Assembly (NCBI GenBank): GCA_026413225.1
Contig: CM048552.1
Location: forward strand, 54,451,001-54,515,000
Direction of reading: 5' to 3'
Origin: Otis tarda
Taxonomy: Eukaryota; Chordata; Aves; Otidiformes; Otididae
Length of the DNA: 64,000 nt
In this document: one piece after another, positions 24,501-35,851 of the stretch
Numbering within the stretch: position 1 is the stretch's first letter
Layout of the letters: every line of letters begins with the position of its first letter
Position numbers and translations under genes: made by a program
The notes under the pieces: model-generated
What the model was told of the DNA's origin: nothing
Database searches by the model: none
What the model saw: only the letters and a program-made list of their open reading frames with translations

Positions 24501-26964
24501 TTGGAAGAGTTCTGGATATTACCTGTAAGGTTATAAAATTACCTAGTTTATTCCAGCCAGTCAGTTTGCTGTGGGAATGAATGAAAGGGTAACACCTGCG
24601 CGTAACATCCGTTGTGGTGTCCATTCTGTGAGGGAGGACAAGCTTCTTGGACAGTGACTTACCTTTTTTGGTTTTGGTGCCATCCACAGCACAACCTTCT
24701 GGCATTTGAATACTGAGTGAATATCATTCTGGTGCAGCATTTCCCGTGCTTCCCCTCCCCACTAATTTCTTTCATGCTACAAATTTTTAAAACATCGTTC
24801 TGCTCCCTCTGCAGACATGAGTACTTGCTCTCTTTCACTTTTACAGCTTCATGGGATGGGAAGTGGTTTTGTTCTTATGCAGTACTTCATCAGTCTGATG
24901 GCGGTTTGAGGAGAGCGTGTCAGTTTGAAACTTTGTGTCATCCAGCTGAACCAAGGAGTTGTTCTTCCAGTGTTCTGTTGAGCCAATTGAGTATTGAATA
25001 CTCAAAGCATTCACTGTGCTTCTCATAGGTATGACAGTACGAATGCCTCAAACAACTGCCTATGTTGTGAACAACGGACTGACTCTTGGATCTGGAGCAC
25101 CTCAGCTTACAGTGCATCATCGACCACCACAAGTGCATGCTGTGAGTAGCCACCTTGAAATTACTTAATGCGATTTGCAGGCTCGTCTCTGCCTCAATGT
25201 CTTTCAGATTGCTTCTTAGTGTGAAATGCCTTGTAGACACTTTGCAGCCAGTTCACATGCATGGCGCCACCTTCTTACTTACAGCAACTTGTGCCAAGAA
25301 TGGTAAAAGCTCTGCAGTCTGTTAGCTTACCCCAGAGCTGTCCAGATTGCTAGTAGTACGTACTGAAAAACAGCACAGGAATTATCTGCAGGTGACTTGC
25401 AGAGTCAAGAGTACAGACAAACTGCCACTAAAAAGTTTAGTCATGGTTTGGCTATGAATTGGATGAGCAGTTTCTCAGTACAGCTTTTTGCAAAACTGAG
25501 GTAGAAGAAGGTACACACGAGATCCTCAAGGTTGACAACTCACAAATTTCAGAGGGTTTTATCACTGTTGGGAGTGGTTACTTCTGCATCTCCTCAAACC
25601 CCTTTTCATAAGTATTTGAGAATTTACTCTGACTCATTTCATATGGTTTTGTTGTTGAGACTGAACCAAATGTATTGCCTGCATACTTACTCACTGTTGG
25701 GCAGTCAAATAGCTTGTGATGTCCTGAAATGGTAAGTGTGTTACCAACAAAGTGGCTCACCATTCTTTCAGTCTAGACACCAGTCAACTTCATGCACTCT
25801 CCAGTGGTAAATAAGGAGAACAAATCAAGCCAATATCACACAGAACACTTACGGTGACAAAAACTACCCCAGATTCCAACATGAAAGGCTTGAAGAACAA
25901 CAAAATTTCATACTCATTGTAACTGCATTCCTGAAGTCATCTTAACTAACAGAAATGAGAGACCTAGGACTGTTTCTGTGGTATTGAAAAAAAAAAATCA
26001 GTGGAAAGCCACATTTGTGCCCTCATTTCAAAATTTTCTGGAAACTGAGACAGTTTTTGTTGTCAACTTAAGGTGATACAATCTATGTGATACCATTACC
26101 CATTCTTCCTTTTGTGACTGAAAACCCGCCTCTTAAAAAGATGAGTTGTCGGCTTAATCCATTGCCTGGGGTGTTTTGGATAGTGTGGGAACAGCAGCTC
26201 AGATGTAGATTAGCTCCAAGTCATTGTGAACCTGCCTGCTAAGTCTTGGTAAAGGGCGCAGTGTTCAGTCCATCCCCTCGTGGATGGGAAGCAAAGAGGA
26301 TATAAGGAAATAACTGTGGCAACGATCATCTGTACAGCTAGAGATTTATATGTGAGCAGTAAGAACTTGGTCCCACCCCTTCTCAACCTTTGCTGCTACT
26401 CTCTTGCCTCTGCACACAGGACTTAGAGTTGTGATGGCTGGGTGATTGCAGCCTCATTTGCTTCCGTTTGCCTGGAGAATGATGAATTGAAGCCTCTTTC
26501 CACTGCTGTAGACTCTGACCTTTCCTTATTGCTCTTGTGTTTCTTAGGAGCCACCACGCCCTGTACATCCTGCCCCACTCCCAGAGGCACCACAGCCACC
26601 ACGTTTGCCCCCTGAAGCTGCCAACACTTCTCTGCCTCAAAAGCCACAGCTGAAACTGGCACGGGTACAGAGCCAGAATGGTATTGTGTTGTCATGGAGC
26701 GTCATGGAAGTGGACCGGAGCTGCGCTGCTGTGGACAGTTACCATCTCTACGCCTACCATGAGGACCCGAGTGCCACTATGCCGTCCCAGTGGAAGAAGA
26801 TTGGGGAAGTGAAGGCCCTCCCGTTACCTATGGCGTGCACTCTTACACAGTTTGTGTCTGGCAGCAAATACTACTTTGCGGTCCGTGCTAAGGACATTTA
26901 TGGACGTTTTGGACCCTTCTGTGACCCCCAGTCCACAGATGTGATCTCTTCCCAGAGCAGTTAA
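15476..26964 (+). CDS. ATF7IP: ATF7IP (MCAF1), 3' half in five coding exons
   Basis: Activating transcription factor 7-interacting protein is a nuclear cofactor that stabilises SETDB1 and helps deposit H3K9me3 for silencing of genes and transposons, including with the HUSH complex. The visible exons (15476-15554, 20192-20350, 21244-21429, 25029-25141, 26548-26964) join in frame with GT-AG boundaries and encode 317 residues plus one split codon before the TAA at 26962-26964. In order they give the SUMO-interacting motif [11 protein letters not shown], a Pro/Thr/Gln-rich linker, and a C-terminal fibronectin type III domain known to bind MBD1 and SP1. The N-terminal region and SETDB1-binding coiled coil lie outside or upstream. 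Identity rests on recognising the near-mammalian sequence of the last exon ([39 protein letters not shown]). The neighbour PLBD1 is convergent, as expected for this locus. Confidence 0.96.
15555..20188 (+). other. ATF7IP intron with a degenerate CR1
   Basis: Contains one old CR1 fragment (about 16655-17202), a 14-base tandem duplication near 17668-17695 and a TTCTATTA-rich patch near 18325-18370. I see no other exon. Confidence 0.85.
16655..17202 (+). mobile_element. Degenerate CR1 LINE 3' fragment
   Basis: The order of blocks follows the CR1 3' region seen better preserved at 58383-59923: 'cacctgaaatagtgtcctgt', then 'gagaagagatc', 'gcctacaactcctt', and finally 'ggaggtcctttccagc' with 'gatgattctgtga'. 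Many substitutions and indels make it an old copy. Short frames inside it are not genes. Confidence 0.75.
20189..20350 (+). CDS. ATF7IP: ATF7IP linker exon with a tandem (NAGNAG) acceptor
   Basis: Encodes a Gln/Pro/Thr-rich linker ([19 protein letters not shown] and onward to HVLPT). The acceptor reads aaagcag, so splicing can use the AG ending at 20188 or at 20191. Both keep the frame and differ by one residue (Ala-Asp versus Asp at the junction). The donor is CTACAG|gtacct. Part of the frame continues into the intron but has no coding character there. Confidence 0.92.
21244..21429 (+). CDS. ATF7IP: ATF7IP linker exon
   Basis: The acceptor is ctttttccag and the donor CTGGAG|gtaaga. The exon is 186 bases, phase 1 to phase 1. 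It encodes a Pro/Ala/Thr-rich disordered segment ([18 protein letters not shown] through [11 protein letters not shown]), typical of the low-complexity stretch between the SUMO-interacting motif and the C-terminal domain. Confidence 0.94.
23265..23400 (+). mobile_element. Degenerate CR1 3' tail
   Basis: Matches the CR1 end in order: 'agcttgactagaccctgaac', then 'ggttgggccacatcatctcc', then 'gaggtcacttcaaacctgga' and 'tctgattctgtt'. Strongly diverged. Confidence 0.65.
25029..25141 (+). CDS. ATF7IP: ATF7IP linker exon before the FN3 exon
   Basis: The acceptor is cttctcatag and the donor CATGCT|gtgagt. The exon is 113 bases and enters in phase 1, leaving in phase 0. It encodes [20 protein letters not shown] followed by [17 protein letters not shown]. 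It joins in frame to the terminal exon. Confidence 0.94.
25142..26547 (+). other. Last ATF7IP intron
   Basis: 1.4 kb with no repeat that I recognise and no supported reading frame. The antisense frames at 26383-26695 overlap the FN3 exon and are its shadow. Confidence 0.85.
26548..26964 (+). CDS. ATF7IP: ATF7IP terminal coding exon with fibronectin type III domain
   Basis: The acceptor is gtgtttcttag. It has 138 codons plus TAA. The first 30 residues are a Pro-rich linker ([19 protein letters not shown]). The remainder folds as fibronectin type [19 protein letters not shown] strand region, YHLYAYHE, and the final [19 protein letters not shown]. In known ATF7IP this domain contacts MBD1 and transcription machinery. 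There is no sign of disruption. Confidence 0.97.
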   Translation, partial: EPPRPVHPAPLPEAPQPPRLPPEAANTSLPQKPQLKLARVQSQNGIVLSWSVMEVDRSCAAVDSYHLYAYHEDPSATMPSQWKKIGEVKALPLPMACTLTQFVSGSKYYFAVRAKDIYGRFGPFCDPQSTDVISSQSS

Positions 26965-27124
26965 ACTAGAGATCTTTGGAGGCTTTAAACCTGTCCTGCT
27001 ACCAAGAATTACCCCAGTTTTGGGGAGTTTATCCCATGCATGAAATTCACTTTTAAATCCACTCTCTGCAGGATTATTTTAGACAGTTGTGTGATACACT
27101 ACATGCATTCAGAACCAAAAGAAA

Positions 27125-27130
27125 AATAAA
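27125..27130 (+). terminator. Proximal ATF7IP poly(A) signal
   Basis: AATAAA about 160 bases after the ATF7IP stop. A second copy follows at 27292-27297. Confidence 0.5.
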
Positions 27131-30100
27131 GTCTCACCTGCAGCAAGAGAGCTTGTTTTTTCTGAATAGCTCAAGTCATGGGCCATTTGAAAATTTCATT
27201 TTCTCTTCCATGACAGCTGTTCCACCTAGATACCTACCTACCCGAGGGCACCCTGGATGCCTGGGATTCTGCTTCAGAGTGGGAACAAAATAATAAATTA
27301 CAGTTTGTCTGAAGCCAAGTATACAGATCTGTAATACCTATCGAGGCACTAACATGAGGGCAAGAACAGATTTGCCTTTTGCCCCCCACCACTCTGTGAG
27401 CAGGCTGTGATATGAAGGGTGATTCAAGAACTTTTGTACTGGAAGATTGAGTGGTCTGGTCTTCATTTACAAACTGTAATGAGCCCTCTGAGGGGAGGGA
27501 AGGGAACTCGAGTCTGGCCAGGGAACCAGTATGTGTGTAAATTTGGAGGTGGTGGGTGGGGGGAAGAAAAAAAAATAATAATCACTCCACTACCTCCTAC
27601 CTCTCCTCTACTTTCACCATCCTCCCCAACTCACACTGGGAGCATTCCCAGGTCAGATCTGAAACTGGATTGTAGAGACTGCATTCACACCTTTCTAGCT
27701 CAGATAATTTCTCTGCCCCTCCTCTCATACATCCTCCCCTATTTTTTTAGATTTATTTTGTGCCTTAAAGAATAATTTCAGAAATAAATGTAGCCAGATA
27801 CCTTGTGGTGTTCTTTTATTTGCTTGGAGTTATTTTTCCCTTTACCCTTCCAGCCTTTCGTTACTGCTTCTCGTTTCCCTGGCCTGCAGTAGTTATTATT
27901 TCTGTAAAGACCAGGAAGTGTAATATCTGCTGATGCTGGATTCATTTTTATCTGCAGTATCATTCAATCTTCACTGTAATTCTTGGGTAGTTTTTTTTGT
28001 CCTGTCAAGAATATTAAGAGTATACAGACAGTATTTTCCACCAGAGCCTTTCTCTGTTCTTTTGGGAAAGCTGTATGCTGCAGTTCAGCCAAAGAAGAAA
28101 CCTCTGTGGAGTGGCACCATGAAAGCTTCTAGCTGTTTGCACTCAGTTTGGATATTCAATTAGTACAAAAAGATAAGAAGTCGGCTTCCCAGTCCTCTTC
28201 TCTATCTCAGTCACCTGCCTGCCTCTGCAGAAAAGTAACACACCCAAAGCAGTTTAGGAAGAATTTGAGACACTGACCCAAAGCCTGTGAGCAATTGCAA
28301 ATGTTAATAGATGCTTTCATGATGCTTCTGAGCTGAGAAAAGAAATTGGTGCATCTGCCCCCTGTCACTGACATGTTAAACTTGCTTTTTGCAGAACCAA
28401 ATTGTAATGCACCTGGACAAGAAAGTATATGTCAGGTTTTTATTTTGGCACTTCTCAGAAGAAGGACAGCAGTCTCATTCCTGCCCAGCAGAACCAAACA
28501 GTGGATTTAGAAGGGAAAGAGTTTTTTGGGTTGTTTTCAATCCACTTCACCATGTAGCAAAGCTGTACATGTCTTAATTTCAAGGCTCTGTTTCTTAAAA
28601 CTAACACTTCTAAATGTAAAGCCAGGCTGAAAAGGGGCAGGAAAAATTAAATCCCAGAACATGGCTGGTGAAATACGCTATGAGATTATGAATTCTTCAG
28701 TTGTGTTCCCTTTGAGAGCTGTTGTCAGTGAAAGAAACTGCACTGTAGACTTCTGTCTATACTATTTTACTGCACTCTTTCATGTAGCTGGGATTGTCAC
28801 TTCCGTCAGGTGAGTAACGAATATTTTCTATATGGAAACTTGCATTTAAAGTACAGCAGTTTTATTGATTTGGGCAAGCAAAAATTCTGTCTAAATCCAC
28901 GTATCTCGAGAGAAGGTTCACACTGAATCTCATATATGACCGATGTGTAAACTTTCTGTTGAGTAACAGTTGTCCCTGTATTACTGGTGCCAATAATCAA
29001 TAATGCCTTGAATTTTTATATGTTTCGTGAAATGTTTTGTCTGCCTATTTCAAGGAATAATTACTTCATAATGCATTTAGTCTGCGTATGGAAAGTTGGG
29101 TCCTTATCAAGCCAGTTCTGTAGTAGAGGTTAGAGCAGTTCATTCCAGTTGATGGCTGTCACATCCTCCTTGGGTAATTTTTTTTGTCTTTGAGGTGGTA
29201 CCAAAGGGCCCTTGGCCATATCACTACAATGAGGTTTTATAGTTTGAAAGTTAAAATAAACATTAGAATACAACCTAGAAACTTACGCTGCTTATTTAAT
29301 TGTGATTCCAGCCCAAACTATACATGAGCTTTTCTGTAGGTTACGATTGTTCTTAGCTTTGTCTTGCTTGGGATAGGCGGGGTGTGAGAGACCTGTGTTG
29401 GAATTGTTTTCTTTCCTCCAATGGAGGTGTTGTTAGGGATGGTCTGGTATTGTGTTTGGAGGTTTTGTGGGCTGCATCTTCAGAGAAAGAAGACTCATCT
29501 TTATTTACTAAAGAAAGATGTAGTTCTCAACTGAACTGATTGTAAACACTGGCTTCTGGCTTAATAGATCCATTTCTGCTCTGTATGGCAGAGTGCAGTT
29601 GATCTTTTTGTGAACAGATTAAATAAGTCAGCTACCATTTGACCAAAGCCATTGCTGTGGGGTGAAAGCTGACTTCTCTTGTTTCATCCCAGCAGAGCTG
29701 TTAAAGGTCCAGTTGCAGGATCTCCAGCTGCAATTGCAGGATCTCAAGCAAGTAGAGGTGGCAAAGATTCTGATAAAGCATGACTTGAATTCCAAATGCC
29801 TAGCTCAGTCTGGAGACCTTAAAGGTAGCTTAAATCCTTAAATCACTGACACACAAGGAGAGAACCATACCATTTCCATGAAATCATTTTCACGGTGGAG
29901 CAGATCTCTACAGTTCACCCCTTACGCTGACAAACAGGAGTATTGCTTACCTCTTTAATTTGTGGCACTTTCCCTGCCTTGTGAGGTGGCTAGTTATTTT
30001 ATTATCCTTTATGTCCCAGAAACAATAAAACTATTGAGAAACTAAATTTCTGCTAGCAACAAACACTCAGAAATCATTTATTTCATTTAATGGACTTTAT

Positions 30101-31593
30101 TTGAAAGTAATACCAAAATATCTGGGAACATTCAGTGCAGGTCTGTTAACACTGTGCTTCTAGACTGGACTCTTCATAAAAGCGTTAGTTGCTGGAGGCT
30201 TCAATAATCCACTTTTTAAACAAGCTAAAAATCTCTGTATGACTTCTAAGTGGAAGGGTTGGTTTTAGTTTCTTCTCTGCACTTCATGCAAGTTTTTCCA
30301 TCTTATTTTCAGTAGCCTGGTGTAAAGTTGTTCCCAGCGTAGCGTTTTCCTGTTGCTACTGGTAAACGACATTTCAGCAGTACCGCCTTGGATCTCATGT
30401 TTTAGCAAACACAGCACCGATTCTACATCTGTGTTTCCCATCCTCGTTTGCTTCCCCATTTGTTTTAGGTTTGGTTTGTTTTCTCTCCGTGATACAAAGG
30501 CATCTGGATGTCCAGGTTGAAAGTAATTTGAGTTCAGTTTCCAGTTGGAGAGGAGCCCTGCTGTGAAGTGCTGATGGCAAAATGCCATTTCTCTCTGCTG
30601 TATTCCTCCCAGGTACAGCTTCACTGGCCTCCTTTTATTTCAGTGTATGTCTAAAAAAGCTTTATTGGACTCAAATAACTAAACCCTAGAAAGGGGGCAA
30701 ACTGTAGGTTTGCATCTGTACTGCATTTGCAGTAGCAGCTTCAGAAAATGTGAGGGCGCAGAGGCAGGTTCCCCTCAGCCTATTTCCATGCCGTGACCAG
30801 TCTCCCTAGGAGTAGCAGATGGTCTCAGACTTTGCTCCTTCAAATTATTTGTGCTCCCATTGGCCGTGTTGGATCACTGAGCACGAGGCACCGAGATGCT
30901 CACCCATGCCAAGGTTTTTAGCACAAGGCTGGAAATGCCTGTGGTGTCTTCCCTGTAAAAAGAAGGGGTCCTACCCTGCTTCCTTTCGAAAACAACGGCA
31001 AAACCCCTCGTGCCTTCAGTGGGAGCACGATTGGGCCCAGTAGGATCTGAGCACCATTTTGTATTGTAACAAAAACAGTCACTTCAGCCCTTCCTTTATG
31101 CTCTTTGTCTTAAATGTCCAGTAAATCAGAATCTGTATTTTATGTAGGCACAGGTCAGATCTGTTCCTGCTCCCCAGACAGCCATTCCCCAGTATTAGAG
31201 CATTGCATACACTGTACAAAAATCAAGCTGTGATTCTGCCTTCCTATAAACTCTTGAGTATTTTCGTTTAGTCAAAAATATCTATCCATATTTTTAAAAT
31301 AGAAGCTTGCTATATTAAATATATATTTTTTTAATTTGTTGGTTTGGGTAGGGGTGGGCATTGTATGAAAACACTGGAGGGAGAGGAATTCAAATGACAC
31401 TGAGCCAGCCCTGCCACTAAAATCTATGTTCTCTTCCAAACACCTTCTGAGACGAGAAAGGAAAAAAAATAAGTATAGCTAAGAGAAAGCAAATGAATGA
31501 ATTTTCCTTTTCACCCCTTTTTCTAAGTACCTATTAAAATACATCTTTGTTTCTCATTGTCATTACGCAGGCTGAGCATTCTTTTTTTCTCTT

Positions 31594-31641
31594 TTATATA
31601 TATATATATATACACACATACATACATATATATATATATTT
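31594..31641. repeat. TA/CA microsatellite
   Basis: Runs of TA, then CACA and CATA units, then TA again, within the probable ATF7IP 3' UTR. It is likely to vary in length between individuals. Confidence 0.9.
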
Positions 31642-31976
31642 GAAGTGCTGTCTTAATTTAATGGGGTCTAGCTGTAAATAAGATAACTGGGTAGTAGCTG
31701 TTTGGGGAGTCCTGTTCAGCTTTAGTAATTTATTGGCTGTTGGGAGTCAAACGTGCAAAATCCTTTGTTAGGAAACTCAGAATCTGATTTCTTGGCTTGT
31801 TTTGCAGCTGGACTTGTAAATACGAGAAAAAAAAAAAAAGTAGGACTCATTTAATGTCCAGTTTAAACTGGGCAGTTGCAAACTCTCCCCATTTTTGTAT
31901 GTACTGTAGATTAGAGTGTGTGTCTGTGTTAACTGTAGTGGGGTTTTGTCTGACAAGCCTGAAATTTATACTTTGA

Positions 31977-31982
31977 AATAAA
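31977..31982 (+). terminator. Distal ATF7IP poly(A) signal candidate
   Basis: AATAAA at the end of an AT-rich tract, followed by a T/GT-rich stretch (gggtttttaacattttgagt) of the kind seen downstream of cleavage sites. Confidence 0.45.
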
Positions 31983-32010
31983 CTACTGGGTTTTTAACAT
32001 TTTGAGTCAT

Positions 32011-35000
32011 CTGTGCTTAGTTGAAGACATCTCAGGAGACAACTCTTTCAAGAACAGCCCAGTGTGTGCTCTTCCTCTTCAGACGTGTTGCTGCCTTCCC
32101 CCAGTAACATGGAGCAGCGATGGTTGGTCTCTAGGTCATTCCGAGAAAGTCAACTGCATGATGCTGCTCTCCCAGAAGCAAAAAAAAAACCAAGAGCAAT
32201 GCTGTAACTTCTGGAAAGTCACCTTCCAGGCACTTCTCAAAGCAGAGGGGCTGTGTATCTTGGAGAGGCAGAATTGAGTAACTTGAACCCCAAAGCTGCC
32301 CCAGAGGAGGGGGACAGGAATAGAAAGTAGATGCCTGGTGCTACTTTCCTCTCCCTAGAAGTTTGACCCGACCTTCAGAGGCCGGGTTTGACCTCTGAAA
32401 AAAATGGTCATTCCTTTAGCAAGAGGCTTTGTCTGAAGTACAGACCGGTTTTTCACAACAGCCTTAAGCATTAGAGCCTTGAGCCCAACTGGCTGTGCTT
32501 CTCAAGCCAGGGAGACAAGCTGTTGTGCACAGAGCTAATCACATCAGTCAAGGGTAATGAAATCTGGGGTAATAAAAAGGGTGGTTTAGTGCAGGAATCA
32601 AGAAAGTCTTGCCCCCCCCCCCCGTTGCTTTTCAGGGGTGGAAGCCCGAAGCCCGCTGTAATAATTAGATTCCTGCCACTTCCTACAACTTGGTTCAAGT
32701 CACTGTCCAAAAGATGATGGACTCCTGTGAAGTGATGCCTGAACACCATCACAGTTTCTCAACCTGCATATTTAGAAAAAGTGTATGTACTGCACAGTTT
32801 AGACTATTAGTTTTATCACAAAATAGAGTGTAACCGCACAGCTGAAGCACTGTGCTAAGCGCAGTGTACAGCAAAGTGAACACCCAGAGCACTCAGGCTC
32901 TTTTGCTGCAGGGTAGCTTTGCCATACAAAGTGGGGCACGGCTGGAAAGAAGTGCTACAGCTTCAGAGTAGAAAAGTAAATACAGCAAAGTGCACAACTG
33001 TAGACTGCTGCTGCTTCTACTGTGTAACATCAGAAAACTTTTTAAAAAAGGTAAATAATCTGCCCCAGCACCAGGAGTCTGACAAATAAAGCTGGTAACT
33101 CCCTGGCGCGTGCTGTGCGGTTTTACCCAGACAGGACCCAGTGGTGTAAACATTTACTCCTAGAAAAGGGCGCTCTGTTTTACCCACAGCTCTGGGTCTG
33201 AGCACAAAGCAGCTCCTCCCTGAGGGCAGGAGGCTCACGGTGGGAGAAGGGCCCAGCTCCCACTGCCACAGCTGCTGCCTGCCTCCAGTCCCTGCGGGGG
33301 GAGCATCCAGCTGTGCCCGGCACCAAGAACACTGTCCAGCACAGTAATCGGTTGCCAATTTCCTCATCCCTGGGGACCAACTTTTAAGCAATACTTTTCC
33401 ATTAGTATTTTTATATAAGATGGGGTGAAACGGCAGTAAATAGAACCTGCTGTGTTGCCTAGGAGTGGCAGTCAAGTGGCACCTTAATGCCTGTTACAGC
33501 CTGTCCAGTTCAATTCAGGCTGTGGCAGTGGCTCTGTAGCTGCCAGTCTCCAGCACAAGAGTTTAAAATGTCCCTAAAGGCAGTGATCAGCAGCAAACAC
33601 CCGAGGGCTACATTAAAAAAAAAAAAAAAAAGTGCTTGGTTCATATTTGGTGCTTGCTTAGCCAAAAAAAAAAGCATCAAGATTGTTGCCCTGTAAAGCT
33701 GGAGCTGCAATCAAAGCTCAAAAAACTGACAAACCAGGCAGAGGGTGAGCCACCCTTGATGACGAGCCAGCAGGAACAACAGCCAGGCCTGCACAGGCTC
33801 CAAGCAAACAACGCAAGGTGAGTGACACAGGGACAGGTAGTTTCCTCGCACTTATAGCTGCCGGGGCCCAACACTGAGGTAGGGCTGTTTGGTGGAGCGC
33901 TTCTGTTCAGGCTCAGCAGGACATCACAAGTCCCAGGTGCCCCACTGCTCTTCAGTCAGCACAGCTGGAAAAGGCCAGGGAGGAGCGGCTGGGGGTTGCA
34001 AAACATTACACAGAGATGGTCTTCCATGGCAAGGATGAGCCACACAGGGGCACGGGCTCACACAGGGGCTGAGGTGCCTGCAGACCCAGCTGTGGGCAAG
34101 CAAGACACCTTCACTGACAGAGAACCTCGGGACAGGACTAAAGGGAGGGCGTGCTGTGTTCAAAACTCTGGGACTAGGAATGCCTCCTCCCTACCACTCT
34201 GCCAGAAAGCACCTGTGCAGCACTGCCATCGCTTTCTGCTCCCAGGAGCCACCAAGCAAACATCACTCTCCTCCTCCTCTAGCACAGGCACAGCTGGGAC
34301 TGGCACATGCACCAGTACCTACACTTAGGCTGTGGGTGTCCGGGTACAACACCTGAGTAATTTGCTAAGAGCTGTATTGCAAAGAAAAAGCAGCTCTGTG
34401 GCAAGTACATCAGCAGTCAGCCATTTTACACAGAGCTCTCCTACCCCTGCACGTGGCAGAGATGCTCTCTTCAGCCTCTCACACTTACCTCCTCCTGCTC
34501 CAGCAAATCGGTCACTTCAGTCCCTGCATGGATTTTGCATCCTCAGTAAAAGCTTTGCTGTAACTTCTGGTGTCCTTGGCAGAAAACAGCACTACTGTGA
34601 AAGCCAAATATTTAGGGTGGAACCTCACCCATGCTGCAGTAACTCACTCCCTTCATCATACGAGTGAACTCCAGGGCCTTGATCAAAACCTCGCACTGCT
34701 CATTCTGCACCTTCCTATTACAGGGCAGTGCTGTGCAGTGTTTAGCTTGGACCATCGGGGCCATGAGGAAAGAGCTGTTTGTTTTGTTTTATTTAATTAC
34801 ATGTATAACATCCAGCACAAAACAGCCCAGTGACTCCTCGGTGTAAACACAAGTGACCAGGAGTAACAGGTACAGCCGTGGCCCTTACAGCCGTCTCACT
34901 GTCACGTTCCACAGCTGAGGGAACAGGCAAAGAGGTCACTGAACAACTGCACGGGCTGACCAGCAAGAGAGCCTTTGCACAGACACACACAGTTCTTAGC

Positions 35001-35613
35001 TGCAACCTAGGGCAGAGGGGAGAGCGTGAAATGTGTTTCCAAAATCACCAGGCACATCCCCTCCCTACCTTTCACAGCCTGAGCACTGTAATGCTGCTTT
35101 GGTGAGATAAAGGAAATGTTGCAGACACCACTGAAAAGCTTTGGAGACAAGAGGCAGACTGATCTGCCACGGAGAACACAGCTTTGACTCTCTCCGCTAG
35201 CACCATTCCTGGGTGAGAAGCAATGAGCAGCGCCTTCAAGATGCGCTACAAAGACAAAAGGCAGACCTGAAGCCAGCGCTAAGATAAGGCTACCGTGGCC
35301 CAAAGCAGCCACCTGGCTTGGCCCAGCCCTGGAGGCAGGTCCCACCGTTGCTACTAAAAGATAGATCACTCTCACTGATCAGGTGTCAGCTCACTCCTGC
35401 TGTGGGAACAGCTGTGATGATGGCTCAGATCACCGGAAAGCAGTGCCAGGCCTGCTTCCCATCAATCCTAGTCAGAGGAAGGACCACCCAAATAGCTCAG
35501 AAGAATGGAACAGGCATTGGGCTGCACTGAGGCGGTCAATGGCGGTACAAATTGCCTAGGACAGGGAACAGGCAGGACAGGGTAAGGCACAGGGACGTGG
35601 ACATCCAAGTCAA
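32011..35613. other. Intergenic DNA between convergent ATF7IP and PLBD1
   Basis: This stretch is more GC-rich than the ATF7IP introns and so has many open frames by chance on both strands. None resembles a known protein or has exon boundaries. A C run lies near 32612-32622 and A runs at 33614-33630 and 33664-33673. Confidence 0.65.
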
Positions 35614-35619
35614 TTTATT
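35614..35619 (-). terminator. PLBD1 poly(A) signal
   Basis: AATAAA on the - strand (tttatt on +) only about 65 bases after the stop, giving a very short 3' UTR. I see no other strong candidate close by. Confidence 0.65.
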
Positions 35620-35683
35620 ACACATAGGAATGAAAACCACCATTAAAAAAAAAAAAATCCATTTGGGAATATTGATACTGGTT

Positions 35684-35851
35684 TTACAGGATCGGCCGCA
35701 TGGTGACGAAATGGAAGTTGTATGATTCTGGCAGGCCCTGGTGTCGCGTGTGGTTAAACCGTCGCCAGGTGAAAACAGGGAGACCGCCCTGTACTGGGGG
35801 GCCATTGATTGCAGTGGCTGTGAACGCTGAAGCCAGGCGGAAATCTGACAC
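35684..35851 (-). CDS. PLBD1: PLBD1 terminal coding exon
   Basis: The acceptor is cttttttccag. It has 55 codons plus TAA (35686-35684): [34 protein letters not shown], then [12 protein letters not shown]. The protein ends four or five residues earlier than I recall for mammals. Another AG at 35846-35845 would break the frame, so the upstream one is used. Confidence 0.95.
   Translation of the reverse strand: MSDFRLASAFTATAINGPPVQGGLPVFTWRRFNHTRHQGLPESYNFHFVTMRPIL

Larger units (their letters stand above)
20351..25028 (+). other. Two ATF7IP introns around the 21244 exon
   Basis: These are 20351-21243 and 21430-25028, separated by the linker exon. The second holds T runs (21580-21596) and one old CR1 tail. 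No further exon was recognised. Minus-strand frames at 24352-24705 and 24938-25240 are not supported. Confidence 0.8.
26965..32010 (+). other. ATF7IP: Probable ATF7IP 3' UTR with several poly(A) sites
   Basis: AATAAA hexamers lie at 27125, 27292, 27783, 30024 and 31977. The first two would give a 3' UTR under 400 bases, the last about 5 kb. The stretch 31150-32000 has a TA/CA microsatellite and a T/A-rich end typical of a distal vertebrate 3' UTR. Which sites are used cannot be told from sequence, so the extent is inferred. Confidence 0.5.

Noticed and set aside
24352-24705. 117-codon - strand frame in an ATF7IP intron
   Set aside because: No recognisable domain or splice context.
33017-33475. 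152-codon - strand frame in the intergenic region
   Set aside because: GC-rich stretch gives many chance frames; composition (Trp, Cys, Pro, Gly scattered) does not look like a protein, and there is no splice or promoter context.
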